Origin: Geobacillus jurassicus NBRC 107829
GTDB lineage: Bacteria > Bacillota > Bacilli > Bacillales > Anoxybacillaceae
Direction: 5' to 3'
Assembly: GCF_001544315.1 (NCBI RefSeq)
Contig: NZ_BCQG01000032.1
Span: 1-41,869, forward strand
Length of the DNA stretch: 41,869 nucleotides
Every line of letters begins with the position of its first letter. Positions within the stretch are counted from its first letter, which is position 1. The position numbers and the translations under genes were made by a program. The notes below the pieces were generated by a model. That model did not search any database and had not been told where the DNA came from. It saw nothing but the letters and a program-made list of their open reading frames with translations. Positions 8,935 to 17,323 of this stretch are shown here, one piece after another.

Positions 8935-8948
8935 GCGGTTTGAACCGC
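8935..8948. repeat. Short perfect inverted repeat between maf and radC
   Basis: GCGGTT and AACCGC face each other across two bases. A second, weaker inverted repeat (AAAAAC-GCG-GTTTTT) lies at about 8899-8913. Neither has the form of a good intrinsic terminator. No gene is seen in the 259-base gap between the maf stop and the radC start. Confidence 0.4.
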
Positions 8949-9025
8949 CCCGCATGGGAACAGAATTCGTTTGCAGACGCTTTCTTTTGTCCAGCGAGCC
9001 CGGCCGGTGGGCCGCTCCCGCTTTT

Positions 9026-9607
9026 CTAGCTTTCCGCCGGCGGCCACCCGAGCCGGCGCAGCTCCCTTACCGTCCGCGACAGCGGCAGGCCGACGACCGT
9101 CAAATAGTCGCCTTCGATCCATTTGACAAACAGGGCGGCCCGTCCTTGAATGCCGTACGCCCCCGCCTTGTCCATCGGTTCCCCGGTGGCAATATAGGCG
9201 GCGATTTCTTCATCAGTCAACTCCCAAAACGTCACCGCCGTTTTTTCCGCAAAGGATGTGATGGGCTGATGGGGCGTTGCGATAGCGACGCCTGTCCACA
9301 CGTCATGAGTCCGCCCGGACAAGAGGCGCAACATGGCGAACGCTTCCTCTTCCGTGCGCGGCTTTCCTAACAAGCGTCCGTCGCACACAACGATCGTATC
9401 AGCGCCAAGAACGTATGCATCGGGGACAGATGGAGCCACCGCCTCAACTTTCCGGCGGGCAAGCAGTTGAACAGCTTCATCGGGGGGCGTTCCGGGAGCG
9501 ATCGTCTCATCGGCTTGGCTTTCCTGCACGTCAAACGGCCAGCCGGTCAGCTCGAGGATCTGCCTGCGGCGCGGGGAGCGGGAAGCAAGCACGAACCGTG
9601 AGGGCAT
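9026..9607 (-). CDS. maf: Maf family nucleoside triphosphate pyrophosphatase
   Basis: Maf proteins hydrolyse non-canonical or pyrimidine nucleoside triphosphates (dTTP/UTP for this subfamily) to monophosphates, and overexpression in B. subtilis inhibits septation. The 193-residue product has the N-terminal substrate-binding motif [11 protein letters not shown], the central [15 protein letters not shown] segment and the conserved [14 protein letters not shown] near the end. The ATG at 9607 is 8 bases after AAAGGAG; an in-frame GTG at 9610 is the alternative. It has its own promoter candidate after the spoIIB terminator and is followed by radC. Confidence 0.94.
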   Translation of the reverse strand: MPSRFVLASRSPRRRQILELTGWPFDVQESQADETIAPGTPPDEAVQLLARRKVEAVAPSVPDAYVLGADTIVVCDGRLLGKPRTEEEAFAMLRLLSGRTHDVWTGVAIATPHQPITSFAEKTAVTFWELTDEEIAAYIATGEPMDKAGAYGIQGRAALFVKWIEGDYLTVVGLPLSRTVRELRRLGWPPAES

Positions 9608-9652
9608 CACTCATTCTCCTTTCACTCGTTTCGGTTCGGAAGATTCATTTGT

Positions 9653-9681
9653 ATCGTAGCAAATTTTTCAGCGAAAGGCAA
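9653..9681 (-). promoter_or_regulatory. Sigma-A promoter candidate for maf
   Basis: On the minus strand TTGCCT (9676-9681) is 17 bases from TACGAT (9653-9658), and TGC precedes the -10, giving an extended -10 form. It lies between the spoIIB terminator and maf. Confidence 0.65.
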
Positions 9682-9705
9682 TTTTCTGCAGATAGACGAA
9701 CAAAA

Positions 9706-9730
9706 AGAAAAAAACGGAGCTTCTAGCTCC
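9706..9730 (-). terminator. Intrinsic terminator overlapping the spoIIB stop
   Basis: A 6-bp stem (GGAGCT/AGCTCC) with a 3-base loop is followed by seven Ts on the minus strand. The spoIIB stop codon TAG (9723-9725) lies inside the hairpin, so terminator and coding end overlap. Confidence 0.8.
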
Positions 9731-10829
9731 CTAGCGGCACCAATTCGATATAAGCGGCGAGCGCCTCAAGCAGCTGTTGCTGGGCTTTGTTCAGCAACTC
9801 TTCTTCTTCGCCCTCTTTGTACGCAACAAGCGCTAAATACGCCTGCTTCAGCGCCTCGACATACTGCCCGGCCGTTTTGTCGCTGGCCGCTTTGCTTTTT
9901 TCCAGCGCCTCATACGCTTTGTTTAGCGCCTGCCAATCATCTTCGCCCACGTTCCCGCCGCTAAGCAAGGCTGCGGAGACTGCCGCCATGTTTTTATACA
10001 AAGCCTCCCCTTTTTGGACGACCTCCAACCGGCGCGCGGCCGCTTCGACAGGAAATGACAGCTCTTTGACGTACGTGCTTGGCACCACCCCGCGATATTT
10101 GTCATTGACCGTCCGCAGTGTTTCCTTATCAACGCCGACGGCGATATAGAGTGCCGCTGGTTTTTGCCCTGCCACAACGACCGGGACGCCTGCCGTTTTG
10201 ATCGGCTCCGCCGCCCGCTTGGCCGCCGCCGCATCAGAATAGACGCCGGCTTGAATGACAGCGACGGAAAACGGTGCTGTCACCTCGCTTTCTCCACTTT
10301 CCTCGCCCACCGTTTCGGGTTTCACCAATTCCGTCATCGCTTCGACTGCTGGCGACGGTGTAACTTTTTCCTTTGGAATAATGCGCAGCACCGTCATGCC
10401 AAACGCCACACCGACCAAAGCAGCGATCACCGCCGCGGCGAACAGTGACTTGGCGTGCGGCGGCATCCGCCATGACCGCCGTGGTTTGCCGCTTTTCTTG
10501 TTTTCGATCACCTCGGAAACAGAGATGATTCTCTCGTCCGCCTCCAGGGCGGCAGCCTCTTCCCAACTTGTCGTTTCTACATATTGGCAAGCTTGTCCAT
10601 CCTCCGTAAATGACAGGCTGGTTGATGACCCGCTGGCTGGCGGCCCATCCTCTTGAATCACGCTCGCTTGGCGGCCGCCTCCTGTTCGCTGTCCTTTCCC
10701 CAGACGGCTGTCGGACGGATATCCATCCGCCTCTTCCTCGGACAGCCGTCCTTCCAACGAACGCTCCACTGTAAATGGATGGGGCTTGCCGTTGACGTTC
10801 ACCGTAATCCCCATGCGCTGCTTGTCCAT
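9723..10829 (-). CDS. spoIIB: Stage II sporulation protein B (SPOR-domain protein)
   Basis: SpoIIB localises to the sporulation septum and assists engulfment together with the SpoIID/M/P machinery. The 368-residue product has a cytoplasmic N-terminal region rich in charged and polar residues, one membrane segment near residues 128-148 (SLFAAAVIAALVGVAFGMTVL) and an extracellular SPOR-like segment (FSVAVIQAGVYSDAAAAKRA) expected to bind denuded septal glycan, followed by an Ala-rich helical tail. The ATG at 10829 follows GAAGGA; the open frame upstream to 10949 runs through a terminator and is not coding. The place between comC and maf is that of B. subtilis spoIIB. Confidence 0.88.
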   Translation of the reverse strand: MDKQRMGITVNVNGKPHPFTVERSLEGRLSEEEADGYPSDSRLGKGQRTGGGRQASVIQEDGPPASGSSTSLSFTEDGQACQYVETTSWEEAAALEADERIISVSEVIENKKSGKPRRSWRMPPHAKSLFAAAVIAALVGVAFGMTVLRIIPKEKVTPSPAVEAMTELVKPETVGEESGESEVTAPFSVAVIQAGVYSDAAAAKRAAEPIKTAGVPVVVAGQKPAALYIAVGVDKETLRTVNDKYRGVVPSTYVKELSFPVEAAARRLEVVQKGEALYKNMAAVSAALLSGGNVGEDDWQALNKAYEALEKSKAASDKTAGQYVEALKQAYLALVAYKEGEEEELLNKAQQQLLEALAAYIELVPLGS

Positions 10830-10869
10830 TTTGCCACCGTCCTTCTTCGCACTTCGATTTCTTTCGCCT

Positions 10870-10878
10870 ATCTTACCA
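10870..10878 (-). promoter_or_regulatory. Extended -10 promoter candidate for spoIIB
   Basis: On the minus strand TGG-TAAGAT forms an extended -10 element 40 bases before the spoIIB ATG and just after the pilus-operon terminator. No good -35 is present; the T tract of the terminator occupies that position. Confidence 0.4.
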
Positions 10879-10883
10879 TAAAC

Positions 10884-10921
10884 GAAAAAAAAAAGAACAA
10901 GACATTTGTCGTCTTGTTCTT
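10884..10921 (-). terminator. Strong intrinsic terminator of the pilus operon
   Basis: An 11-bp perfect stem (AAGAACAAGAC/GTCTTGTTCTT) with a 7-base loop is followed by ten Ts on the minus strand. It closes the minus-strand type IV pilus operon 25 bases after its last gene and insulates spoIIB. Confidence 0.93.
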
Positions 10922-10945
10922 GCTTCTGCTCTTCATTTTCTGACA

Positions 10946-11407
10946 TCACCGGTCACGAATCGCCTCCGTCCCCAACGCCTCGACAGGAATCGGCTGCTCG
11001 CGCCCATCATAAGTGCAAAGCTGTTTCGTCTCGCCTTTCAAGCAAACGGCATAATCGATCCCGCCGTCTTCCCGCTTCGTCACAAGCACGTACGACGAAT
11101 TCGTTTCCGGCGGCAGCACATTCCCGGTAAACGGATCACTGATCGGATCAAGCAGGCCGTTTTCCACCAACTCTCCATACGACAATACGGCAGAAGAACG
11201 GGCTGGCAAAAACTCCACTTTTTCCGCGCCGACATACAGCCGCGCCGCTTCATATAGTCCATACGCATCGGAAACAAACGCCCGCTCGCGCGCCCGATCA
11301 ATCACCGTCCACATAGCCAGGCCGACGATCGTTGCCACGATGCCGATGATCACAAGCACAGCCAAGAGCTCGATGAGCGTCATCCCCCGTTTCATGCGAA
11401 TGATCAT
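10946..11407 (-). CDS. Type IV pilin-like protein (minor pseudopilin)
   Basis: This 153-residue protein has a class III prepilin signal: a short basic leader MIIRMKRG cut before Met, then MTLIELLAVLVIIGIVATIVG with the conserved Glu at mature position 5. The hydrophobic helix is followed by a soluble domain with two Cys near the end (YAVCLKGETKQLCTYDG) that could form a disulfide. The N terminus is that of H-type (FimT/GspH-like) pseudopilins, but the exact role is not certain. It is the last gene of the pil operon, 18 bases after the PilO-like gene, with GGAGG before ATG 11407, and is expected to be processed by the peptidase encoded upstream. Confidence 0.85.
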   Translation of the reverse strand: MIIRMKRGMTLIELLAVLVIIGIVATIVGLAMWTVIDRARERAFVSDAYGLYEAARLYVGAEKVEFLPARSSAVLSYGELVENGLLDPISDPFTGNVLPPETNSSYVLVTKREDGGIDYAVCLKGETKQLCTYDGREQPIPVEALGTEAIRDR

Positions 11408-11425
11408 CGTTTTTCCTCCTCGCGG

Positions 11426-12139
11426 CTATGAGGCTGGCGCCATTTCCGCAAACGGATTATCCTTGCCGCTCGGCGGAGGGACGTCGCGAACGGGAGCTAG
11501 CTGCTTCCATTTCTCAAGCTTTGGCGCGTAAAACGCCCGCACAGTAACAGAATACGTCAACGGCTGCACTTCATCGGCTGTGGACGTCAGCTCCGGAGGA
11601 CCGGTGACGGTCAACCCTTCAATCGCAACAATACGCTCAGACTGTTCCAACACCTCTAAAAACCGTTCAAGCTGATAATAGGACGGCGATTGCACCGTCA
11701 ATTGGGCAGTAATGGACTGGATGCCGCTTGGCAACGCCGGCGCCCCATTTCCGGACGCCTTGTTTTCCGTTTCATTCCCGTTCCCTTGTGAGGCGGCTTC
11801 CCCGGCGCCTTGCCCTTCAGCAAAGCTCACGCTCAATAGGCGGCTGTCAGAAATATATTCCGCTTTTTGAAACGCAAGCAACAGTTGGTCGGCAAACGGG
11901 CGCACCGGCACTTTCCTCTGCAAAGCCGCTAGACTCTCTGCCGTTCCTTCTCGATTCACCGCCGCCTGCTTTTTCATTGCAGCCAACACGTTTTTCTCGC
12001 TTTGTACGACCGCCTCAAGCCGATCAATTTGTTCGTAGCGCGGCAGGAGCACGAAAACATAGACAGCGGCAAACAAAAGAGCGGCAAGAAGAAACACCCC
12101 GGTAAACACGAGCGGCCATTTGCCAAAGCGGCCCATCAT
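11426..12139 (-). CDS. Type IV pilus assembly protein PilO-like
   Basis: PilO and PilN form the membrane alignment subcomplex that links cytoplasmic PilM to the extracytoplasmic side of the pilus machine. The 237-residue product has one N-terminal membrane segment (about residues 10-33), a coiled-coil stretch around residues 35-75 and a ferredoxin-like C-terminal region (about 135-215) interrupted by a Gly/Asn/Ser-rich loop. Sequence conservation in PilO is low; the call depends on architecture and on position directly after pilN, whose stop it overlaps by 4 bases (ATGA). In a monoderm cell there is no PilP or secretin partner, and none is seen nearby. Confidence 0.8.
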   Translation of the reverse strand: MMGRFGKWPLVFTGVFLLAALLFAAVYVFVLLPRYEQIDRLEAVVQSEKNVLAAMKKQAAVNREGTAESLAALQRKVPVRPFADQLLLAFQKAEYISDSRLLSVSFAEGQGAGEAASQGNGNETENKASGNGAPALPSGIQSITAQLTVQSPSYYQLERFLEVLEQSERIVAIEGLTVTGPPELTSTADEVQPLTYSVTVRAFYAPKLEKWKQLAPVRDVPPPSGKDNPFAEMAPAS

Positions 12140-12711
12140 TCATTGTCCCCCTCTTTTCCTGTCAGCTGAAGTTCCAGCTCATATTGCGCGATATACCGCG
12201 GCACGATCGCTTCCTCCTCTGTCCCGCCGCTTTCCCCGCTGGCTGAGACACCGGTCAATTTGACGGCTTTGACCAAACGAACTTCCTCAAGCCGATCTAA
12301 ATAATAGGCCGCTTCTTCCGCCGCATCAAACTGCACTGTCATCGTCACCGTCTTTTGACCAGCATACGAAAAACTCATGATAAAGCCGCGCTCTGGCAGT
12401 TGTTTGGTCAACGCGCGCAACAGCGGCACCGTTTTGAACGGATAACGGTTCGCCCATTGGACCGCTTTAGCAAGCTCTTGCTCAGCTTGTTGCTCCTCCG
12501 TCGTTTTTCCCTTCGCCTCCATCGCCGCCTGCTCGGCGCGCATTTGCCGAAGCTCCCCTTCAAGCGCCGCGAGCCGTTGATTCGCACTCTCCATCAGCCA
12601 GTAGCCTCCCCCAGCGCCAAGCAGCAGGAGAAAAACGGCGAAGGCTACCAGCACGGCGCCCGCCGCGCGGCGCGGTTCTTTTCGCGGCAGTAAGTTGATG
12701 TCAGCGATCAT
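12136..12711 (-). CDS. Type IV pilus assembly protein PilN-like
   Basis: The 191-residue product starts with MIADINLLPRKEP; the INLLP motif at residues 5-9 is the known PilM-binding peptide of PilN. A membrane segment follows (about residues 17-40), then a coiled coil (about 43-80) and a ferredoxin-like domain. It overlaps pilM by 11 bases and pilO by 4, so the three are tightly coupled. PilN works with PilM and PilO to connect the motor ATPases to the pilus base. The motif makes this call firmer than that for PilO. Confidence 0.88.
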   Translation of the reverse strand: MIADINLLPRKEPRRAAGAVLVAFAVFLLLLGAGGGYWLMESANQRLAALEGELRQMRAEQAAMEAKGKTTEEQQAEQELAKAVQWANRYPFKTVPLLRALTKQLPERGFIMSFSYAGQKTVTMTVQFDAAEEAAYYLDRLEEVRLVKAVKLTGVSASGESGGTEEEAIVPRYIAQYELELQLTGKEGDNE

Positions 12712-13633
12712 AGTCGGCCCTTCCTTCTTTCAACGCCAATCCCCAGGCGAGATGATAGCGGTCCGGCAACGGATCGAGAGGCGCGCTGAGCCGTTCGACA
12801 GGGACGTCAAGCCGCTCCGCCAATGCGCCGAACACATTGCTCAGCTCCGGATGATCGCCGGTGAGGAAGAGACGCGTAATTTGCTGTTTTCCTTGCTGGA
12901 GGGAAAACGAATAAAAGCTCATCATCCGCTCGATTTCTTTATACACGTCAATAAACGGGTCGACGATCGCCGCCGTCCGATCCCCAGACGCCTCAAGCGG
13001 CACATGGCGCATAAACTGCGGCAAATGGCGGTGGAAGACGCTCAAATTGACAGCCGACTCGTCAAACTGGACAAGCAAAATGTGGTCGTCCACCGCGGCT
13101 TGTCCGGCAACAAAAAACGGGCGATAGGCGCAAAGCGGGGACACGTCGGCCGCCACCGGGCGCAGGCCGGCGTCTTCCAAGAGCGCCGTATAGTCGGCCA
13201 CCGCCTCTTCCGGCGCGGCAAACAACAGGACATTCAGCGCCTCCTCTGTCCTCTCGGCCACGACGTAGTCAAACACCGGATCGGCGAACGGAAGCGGGAT
13301 CGATTCGCCAAGCTCCATAAACAAATAGCCGCGGATGTCCTCGTCCGACAAATGGACCGGAAGCGGCAAATGGCGGATCATCACAAACGGGTCAGGAACG
13401 ACAAAGCGGACGCGCCGCCCGTCGAGCTTCCACTCGTCGATGCACTCGTCCAAAATCATCGCCAACGTTTCCCGATCAGCGATTTTTCCATCGCGGATGA
13501 TGCCGGGCGGCAAGGCCCGTTCTCCCCACCGCCTCGCCTCCGGCGGATGCCCCGGCTTCGCTTCCACATAGCGGAGGACATGATCTTTGATGACAATGTT
13601 CGCCTGTTTCGCCTTTCGCCGCCATAACGCCAT
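12701..13633 (-). CDS. pilM: Type IV pilus assembly ATPase-fold protein PilM
   Basis: PilM is a cytoplasmic actin/FtsA-like protein that docks on the N-terminal tail of PilN and on the motor ATPases. The 310-residue product contains the family segments around FMELGESIPLPFADPVFDYVV, LLFAAPEEAVADYTALLEDAG and IDVYKEIERMMSFYSFS. The nucleotide motifs are weakly conserved compared with cell-division FtsA. The open frame extends well upstream into the prepilin peptidase region; the ATG at 13633 follows AGGAAG and gives the usual start (MALWRRK). Gene order pilM-pilN-pilO is conserved in type IV pilus loci. Confidence 0.88.
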   Translation of the reverse strand: MALWRRKAKQANIVIKDHVLRYVEAKPGHPPEARRWGERALPPGIIRDGKIADRETLAMILDECIDEWKLDGRRVRFVVPDPFVMIRHLPLPVHLSDEDIRGYLFMELGESIPLPFADPVFDYVVAERTEEALNVLLFAAPEEAVADYTALLEDAGLRPVAADVSPLCAYRPFFVAGQAAVDDHILLVQFDESAVNLSVFHRHLPQFMRHVPLEASGDRTAAIVDPFIDVYKEIERMMSFYSFSLQQGKQQITRLFLTGDHPELSNVFGALAERLDVPVERLSAPLDPLPDRYHLAWGLALKEGRADYDR

Positions 13634-13659
13634 AGTCGCCTGCTTCCTTTCTGCCGTCT

Positions 13660-14406
13660 TTACACAATGAATGAGATATACGCGCGCACGATCGCTTCTC
13701 CGAAGAAAAACGCGGTCAGCGCCCCGAGCGCAATCGCGGGCGCAAACGGCATCGGCTTGCCGCGCCGTACGCGGCCCAATGCCATGCCGACAATCCCGAT
13801 CACCGTTCCGTACAACGTCGCCAAGAAAAACGCGAGCAACACCATTTTCCAACCGAGCACAAACCCAAGCACGGCAAACAGCTTCACATCGCCGCCCCCC
13901 ATCCCGCCGTTGGACAGCACGGCGATCAGCCATAAAAGCGAAAATCCAACCGCCGCGCCAATGAACATATCGGCCCATGGCAAAAACGGAATCACCAGCC
14001 GCTCAACCAAAAACAAACCGGCAAAGACGAGGAGCACCCGGTCGGGGATGAGCATGTAGCGAAGATCCGAGACGACAATGATGGCAAACAAGCTGATAAG
14101 CGTCCACGCCACAATCAGCCTCCCGCCCCAGCCGATCCAAACGGGAGCCGCGGTAAACAAAGCGGCGGTCGCAAGTTCCATTGCCGAGTAAAGGGGGGAG
14201 ATGCGCCCCCCGCACCCTTTGCACCGCCCGCGCTGCACGACATACGACACGACTGGGATCAACTCCCTCGCCGATAGCGTCCGCCCGCACGCCGGGCAAT
14301 GCGACCGCGGCCTGATGATCGACTCCCCGGCCGGCACCCGCAGCCCGACGACGTTAAAGAACGAGGCGAGGAGGAGGGAGTAGAGAAAAATACTTAAATG
14401 TACCAT
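13660..14406 (-). CDS. comC: Prepilin peptidase (ComC/PilD family)
   Basis: This membrane aspartyl protease cuts the basic leader from prepilins and N-methylates the new end. The 248-residue product has the cytoplasmic zinc-binding tetrad CPAC (Cys37, Cys40) and CKGC (Cys62, Cys65), the catalytic Asp114 in VSDLRYMLIPD and Asp173 in GMGGGDVKLF, and about seven membrane helices. In B. subtilis comC occupies the same place between folC and spoIIB and serves the competence pseudopilus; here it lies inside the pilus operon and should process the five pilin-like proteins of this window and perhaps also ComG pseudopilins encoded elsewhere. The zinc cysteines suggest the methylase part is intact. Confidence 0.95.
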   Translation of the reverse strand: MVHLSIFLYSLLLASFFNVVGLRVPAGESIIRPRSHCPACGRTLSARELIPVVSYVVQRGRCKGCGGRISPLYSAMELATAALFTAAPVWIGWGGRLIVAWTLISLFAIIVVSDLRYMLIPDRVLLVFAGLFLVERLVIPFLPWADMFIGAAVGFSLLWLIAVLSNGGMGGGDVKLFAVLGFVLGWKMVLLAFFLATLYGTVIGIVGMALGRVRRGKPMPFAPAIALGALTAFFFGEAIVRAYISFIV

Positions 14407-14434
14407 ATTCTAAATTAACCTAGTAAAACACGTT

Positions 14435-14974
14435 TTATGGACGAACTTCAGAACGTTTCAAATTATCTTCCGCAACAGCTTTATTGTTTTGATCTTGCAC
14501 CCCGCGTTGCGCATTTACTAGTTTTACGCGATAATAAAGTTTATTATTATCATTTATGATAATGACATAAGACCCGGAACTCGGTTCATTCACAGAACCA
14601 TCTTTAATTGGACTTCCGCTCACATTAAGATCAGCAGTAATTTGATTCGTCTCAGGAATGGCCTCTGTATAGCCATTTTGAGTTTTGTCAGGATCTTTTA
14701 CAGTCTCTAAATACCCATTATCTTCTAAATACTTAAGTGAAATCGCCTTCGCCTTCCCATTCGCCGGTATCAAATCCTTATCCGCCGTCACGGCGATTTT
14801 CGCTGCGTTGATCATTTGCTGTGCATTCGAAACATGGGCATCTTTTTTCGAATTGTCAATCAATCCCCCAATCGCCGGAATGGCAATCGCCGCGACGATC
14901 CCCAAAATGACGATGACGGCGAGCAGTTCGATGAGCGTCAAGCCGCGCTCGTTTTTGATGATTCGCTTCAACAT
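14435..14974 (-). CDS. Major type IV pilin candidate
   Basis: The 179-residue protein has a textbook class III signal: leader MLKRIIKNERG, then LTLIELLAVIVILGIVAAIAIPAIGG with Glu at mature position 5 and Pro at 22. The rest is a hydrophilic globular domain with no Cys, rich in Asn, Asp and Lys. It is the best candidate for the main pilus subunit because of its canonical helix, its place between pilC and the peptidase, and a possible promoter of its own in the 87-base gap before it. The first third is GC-rich like its neighbours, but bases 14435-14760 are clearly richer in A and T, which suggests that the exposed domain was exchanged or evolves under different pressure. Confidence 0.88.
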   Translation of the reverse strand: MLKRIIKNERGLTLIELLAVIVILGIVAAIAIPAIGGLIDNSKKDAHVSNAQQMINAAKIAVTADKDLIPANGKAKAISLKYLEDNGYLETVKDPDKTQNGYTEAIPETNQITADLNVSGSPIKDGSVNEPSSGSYVIIINDNNKLYYRVKLVNAQRGVQDQNNKAVAEDNLKRSEVRP

Positions 14975-15018
14975 AGTTCCCTCTCCCTTTCAGACAAAAT
15001 TAGAACGTTTTCCCTATC

Positions 15019-15047
15019 ATTTTACAACAAAACGGCATAAATAGGAA
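15019..15047 (-). promoter_or_regulatory. Possible promoter in front of the major pilin gene
   Basis: On the minus strand TTCCTA (15042-15047) is 17 bases from TAAAAT (15019-15024) in an AT-rich gap after pilC. A 20-base near-perfect palindrome (15040-15059) overlaps the -35. The -35 is poor, so this is a weak call. Confidence 0.35.
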
Positions 15048-15061
15048 TATATTCTTATTGC

Positions 15062-16269
15062 CTACTGTTGAATATGATTAAAAATATCGTACATCGGCAC
15101 GATGATCGAGGTGACGATCGTCCCGACGACGCCGGCGAGAAGCACGATCATGAGCGGTTCGATGAGCGATTTCAACCGGTCGGTGGCCGCATCGACTTCC
15201 GCTTCGTAAAAATCGGCGACTTTGCCAAGCATGGCGTCAAGCGCACCGGTCTGTTCGCCGATCGTGATCATTTGTGCAACAAGCGGCGGAAACGCCCAAT
15301 GGCGGCGGAGCGGCTTGGCGAGCGACTGGCCGCGCTCAAGGGCAGCGCGCGCTTCAACGAGCACCGATGCGATCACTTCGTTGTCGACGACGCGGCCGGC
15401 GATCGACAGCGCCTCTAAAATCGGCACCGAGCTTGAGACAAGCGAACTGAGCGTCCGCGTCAGGCGGGCGAGCGCCGCCTTTTGCACGAGCTTGCCGAAT
15501 ATCGGCAGCCGCATGGCGGCATAATCCAAATAGTACTTCGTTGTCTTTTGCCGCCGCAGGACCACAAACGATGCGTACACGCCGGCAAAAAGCAGGACGA
15601 CCGCCCACCAATACCGCTGCATCACGCCGCTTGCCTTGAGCACAAACTTCGTAATCGCCGGCAGTTCGGCGTGGAACTCGGCGAACATCTCGACGAACGT
15701 TGGCACAACAGCGACAAGCAAAAAAATGACAACCGCGGTGGCAATGATGGCAACAGCAATTGGATAGGCGAGCGCTGAGGCGATTTTTTGCCGCGTTCGA
15801 TGCATTTTTTCAAAATGGTCGGCAAGCCGGTCGAGCGTTTCATCGAGCGTCCCGCTCGCTTCGCCGGCGCGCACCATGTTGACAAACAAGGGCGGAAAGA
15901 TGCGCGGATGCTTTGCCGCGGCCGCGGAAAGCGGGTTTCCCTCACGCAACATTTGTTCAATATCTGCGAGCGAGCCAGCGCCTTGCTTTCCGTCTGTTCT
16001 GCCAAAATGCGGATCGAATCGACGATCGTCACCCCGGCGCGCACAAGCGTTGCGAACTGGCGCAAAAACACAACGAAGTGCTGTAACTTCACCACTCGTC
16101 CAATTGAGATTTCTTTGTTCCAGACTGACGGAGGAACTTCAGCGAGCGCAATAGGACGAATGCCTTTCTCACGCAACTTGGCAGCTGCCTCGCGCCGCGA
16201 AACGGCAACGATCACTCCAGCTTTTTTTCGCCCGCTTCGGTCGCGCCCCTCGTACTTAAACTGCGCCAT
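15062..16269 (-). pseudogene. pilC: Type IV pilus platform protein PilC, frameshifted
   Basis: PilC (GspF family) is the inner-membrane platform on which PilB and PilT act. Two overlapping frames together cover the whole protein: the N-terminal part from ATG 16269 (MAQFKYEGRDRSG to about ESKALARS) and the C-terminal part (LADIEQMLREGN to IFNHIQQ) with the family's repeated GEASGTLDETLDRL and GEQTGALDAMLGKV motifs and three membrane segments. The frame changes at about 15966-15975, inside a GCTC tandem repeat. Adding one 4-base unit restores a continuous protein of about 403 residues, the normal size, reading KALARSLADIEQM. As given, translation would shift into a wrong frame after about 100 residues. 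The break could be real, a slippage switch, or an assembly error. It overlaps the end of pilT. Confidence 0.88.
15966..15975 (-). repeat. GCTC tetranucleotide repeat at the pilC frameshift
   Basis: The minus strand reads GCTCGCTCGC, two GCTC units followed by a partial one, exactly where the two pilC frames meet. Three units would keep the frame open. Loss of one unit by replication slippage explains the shift. Confidence 0.7.
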
Positions 16270-17311
16270 CATCCCCACGCTCCCCCGCCAAATACACTTC
16301 AGCCGCCAGCGGATCGATGCGCCCATCGGCTGCAAGCTCCTTAACGCTCATTTCCATCGTCTGCATGCCGATGTTGCGGCTCGTTTGCATAATGTTGATG
16401 ATTTGATGCTCTTTTTCGTTGCGGATTAAGTTGGCGACGGCCGCATTGTTCACTAAAATTTCCATCGCTGCCGTCCGCCCGGTTTTGCGTCTGTTTGGAA
16501 ACAAGCGCTGAGCGATGATGGCAACGAGCACGGAAGCGAGCTGCAGCCGGATTTGCGCCTGCTGGGCGGACGGGAAAACATCAATCATCCGCTCGATCGC
16601 CGCTGGTGCGCTCGCCGTATGAAGCGTGCCGAGCACTAAATGGCCCGTTTCTGCAGCGGTGATCGCCGTTTGAATCGTCTCCAAATCTCGCATTTCCCCG
16701 ACTAAAATGACGTCTGGGTCTTGGCGAAGCGCAGCGCGCAGCCCAGCGGCAAAGCTTCCGGTGTCAAACCCGACCTCACGCTGGTCGATGATCGATTTTC
16801 CATGCTTGTGCAAATACTCAATCGGATCTTCGAGCGTGATGATATGTTTCGACATCGTTTTGTTCATATAGTCGATCATCGCCGCCAATGTCGTCGACTT
16901 GCCGCTGCCGGTCGGTCCGGTGACAAGCACGAGCCCGTGCGGTTTTTCCGCGATGCGCTTTAAGACATTCGGCAGGCCGAGCTCCTCCAGCGTCGGGATG
17001 CGCATCGGGATGAGACGCACGGCGAGCGACACGCATGACCGCTGTTTAAAGACGTTGATGCGAAAGCGGGAAACGCCGGCAATGCTGTACGAAAAATCAA
17101 GCTCTCCGGTTTCTTGAAACTGCTGCCAAAGCGGCGGCGGAATGATGGCTCGCGCCATTTGCTCCGTTTCCTCCGGGCGCAGGCGCTCATGGCCGTATGC
17201 TCTCAACTCCCCGTTCACGCGAAAAATCGGCGGCGCGCCGACGGTCAAATGCACGTCAGAAGCGCGGCATTCAAAGGCAGCGCGCAACAACGCCTCAAGC
17301 TTTTCCTTCAT
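16256..17311 (-). CDS. pilT: Type IV pilus retraction ATPase PilT
   Basis: PilT is a hexameric cytoplasmic ATPase that drives pilus disassembly for twitching and DNA or surface pulling. The product of 351 residues has Walker A GPTGSGKST at about residues 132-140, the Asp box ITLEDPIEYLH, Walker B DPDVILVGEMRD, the His box TGHLVLGTLHTASA and, near the C terminus, a variant of the AIRNLIRE retraction motif (VANLIRNEKEHQI). The length and the lack of the N1 domain separate it from PilB. ATG 17311 is chosen; an in-frame GTG at 17320 has no ribosome site before it. Its 3' end overlaps the pilC start. A dedicated PilT argues for true dynamic pili and not only a competence pseudopilus. Confidence 0.93.
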   Translation of the reverse strand: MKEKLEALLRAAFECRASDVHLTVGAPPIFRVNGELRAYGHERLRPEETEQMARAIIPPPLWQQFQETGELDFSYSIAGVSRFRINVFKQRSCVSLAVRLIPMRIPTLEELGLPNVLKRIAEKPHGLVLVTGPTGSGKSTTLAAMIDYMNKTMSKHIITLEDPIEYLHKHGKSIIDQREVGFDTGSFAAGLRAALRQDPDVILVGEMRDLETIQTAITAAETGHLVLGTLHTASAPAAIERMIDVFPSAQQAQIRLQLASVLVAIIAQRLFPNRRKTGRTAAMEILVNNAAVANLIRNEKEHQIINIMQTSRNIGMQTMEMSVKELAADGRIDPLAAEVYLAGERGDDGAV

Positions 17312-17323
17312 CCGTCTCACCCA

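Noticed and set aside
8766-9122. 118-codon minus-strand frame between maf and radC
   Set aside because: It overlaps the maf 3' end in another frame, has a composition unlike a protein and no ribosome site.
10830-10949. 40-codon upstream extension of spoIIB
   Set aside because: It spans the terminator of the pilus operon, so it would not be on the spoIIB transcript.
14975-15061. Intrinsic terminator at the 20-base palindrome after pilC
   Set aside because: The stem is almost all A and T and no T run follows on the minus strand.
15062-15952. Second, independent pilC-like gene starting at the internal ATG
   Set aside because: It lacks a ribosome site and the N-terminal domain; together with the upstream frame it makes exactly one full PilC.
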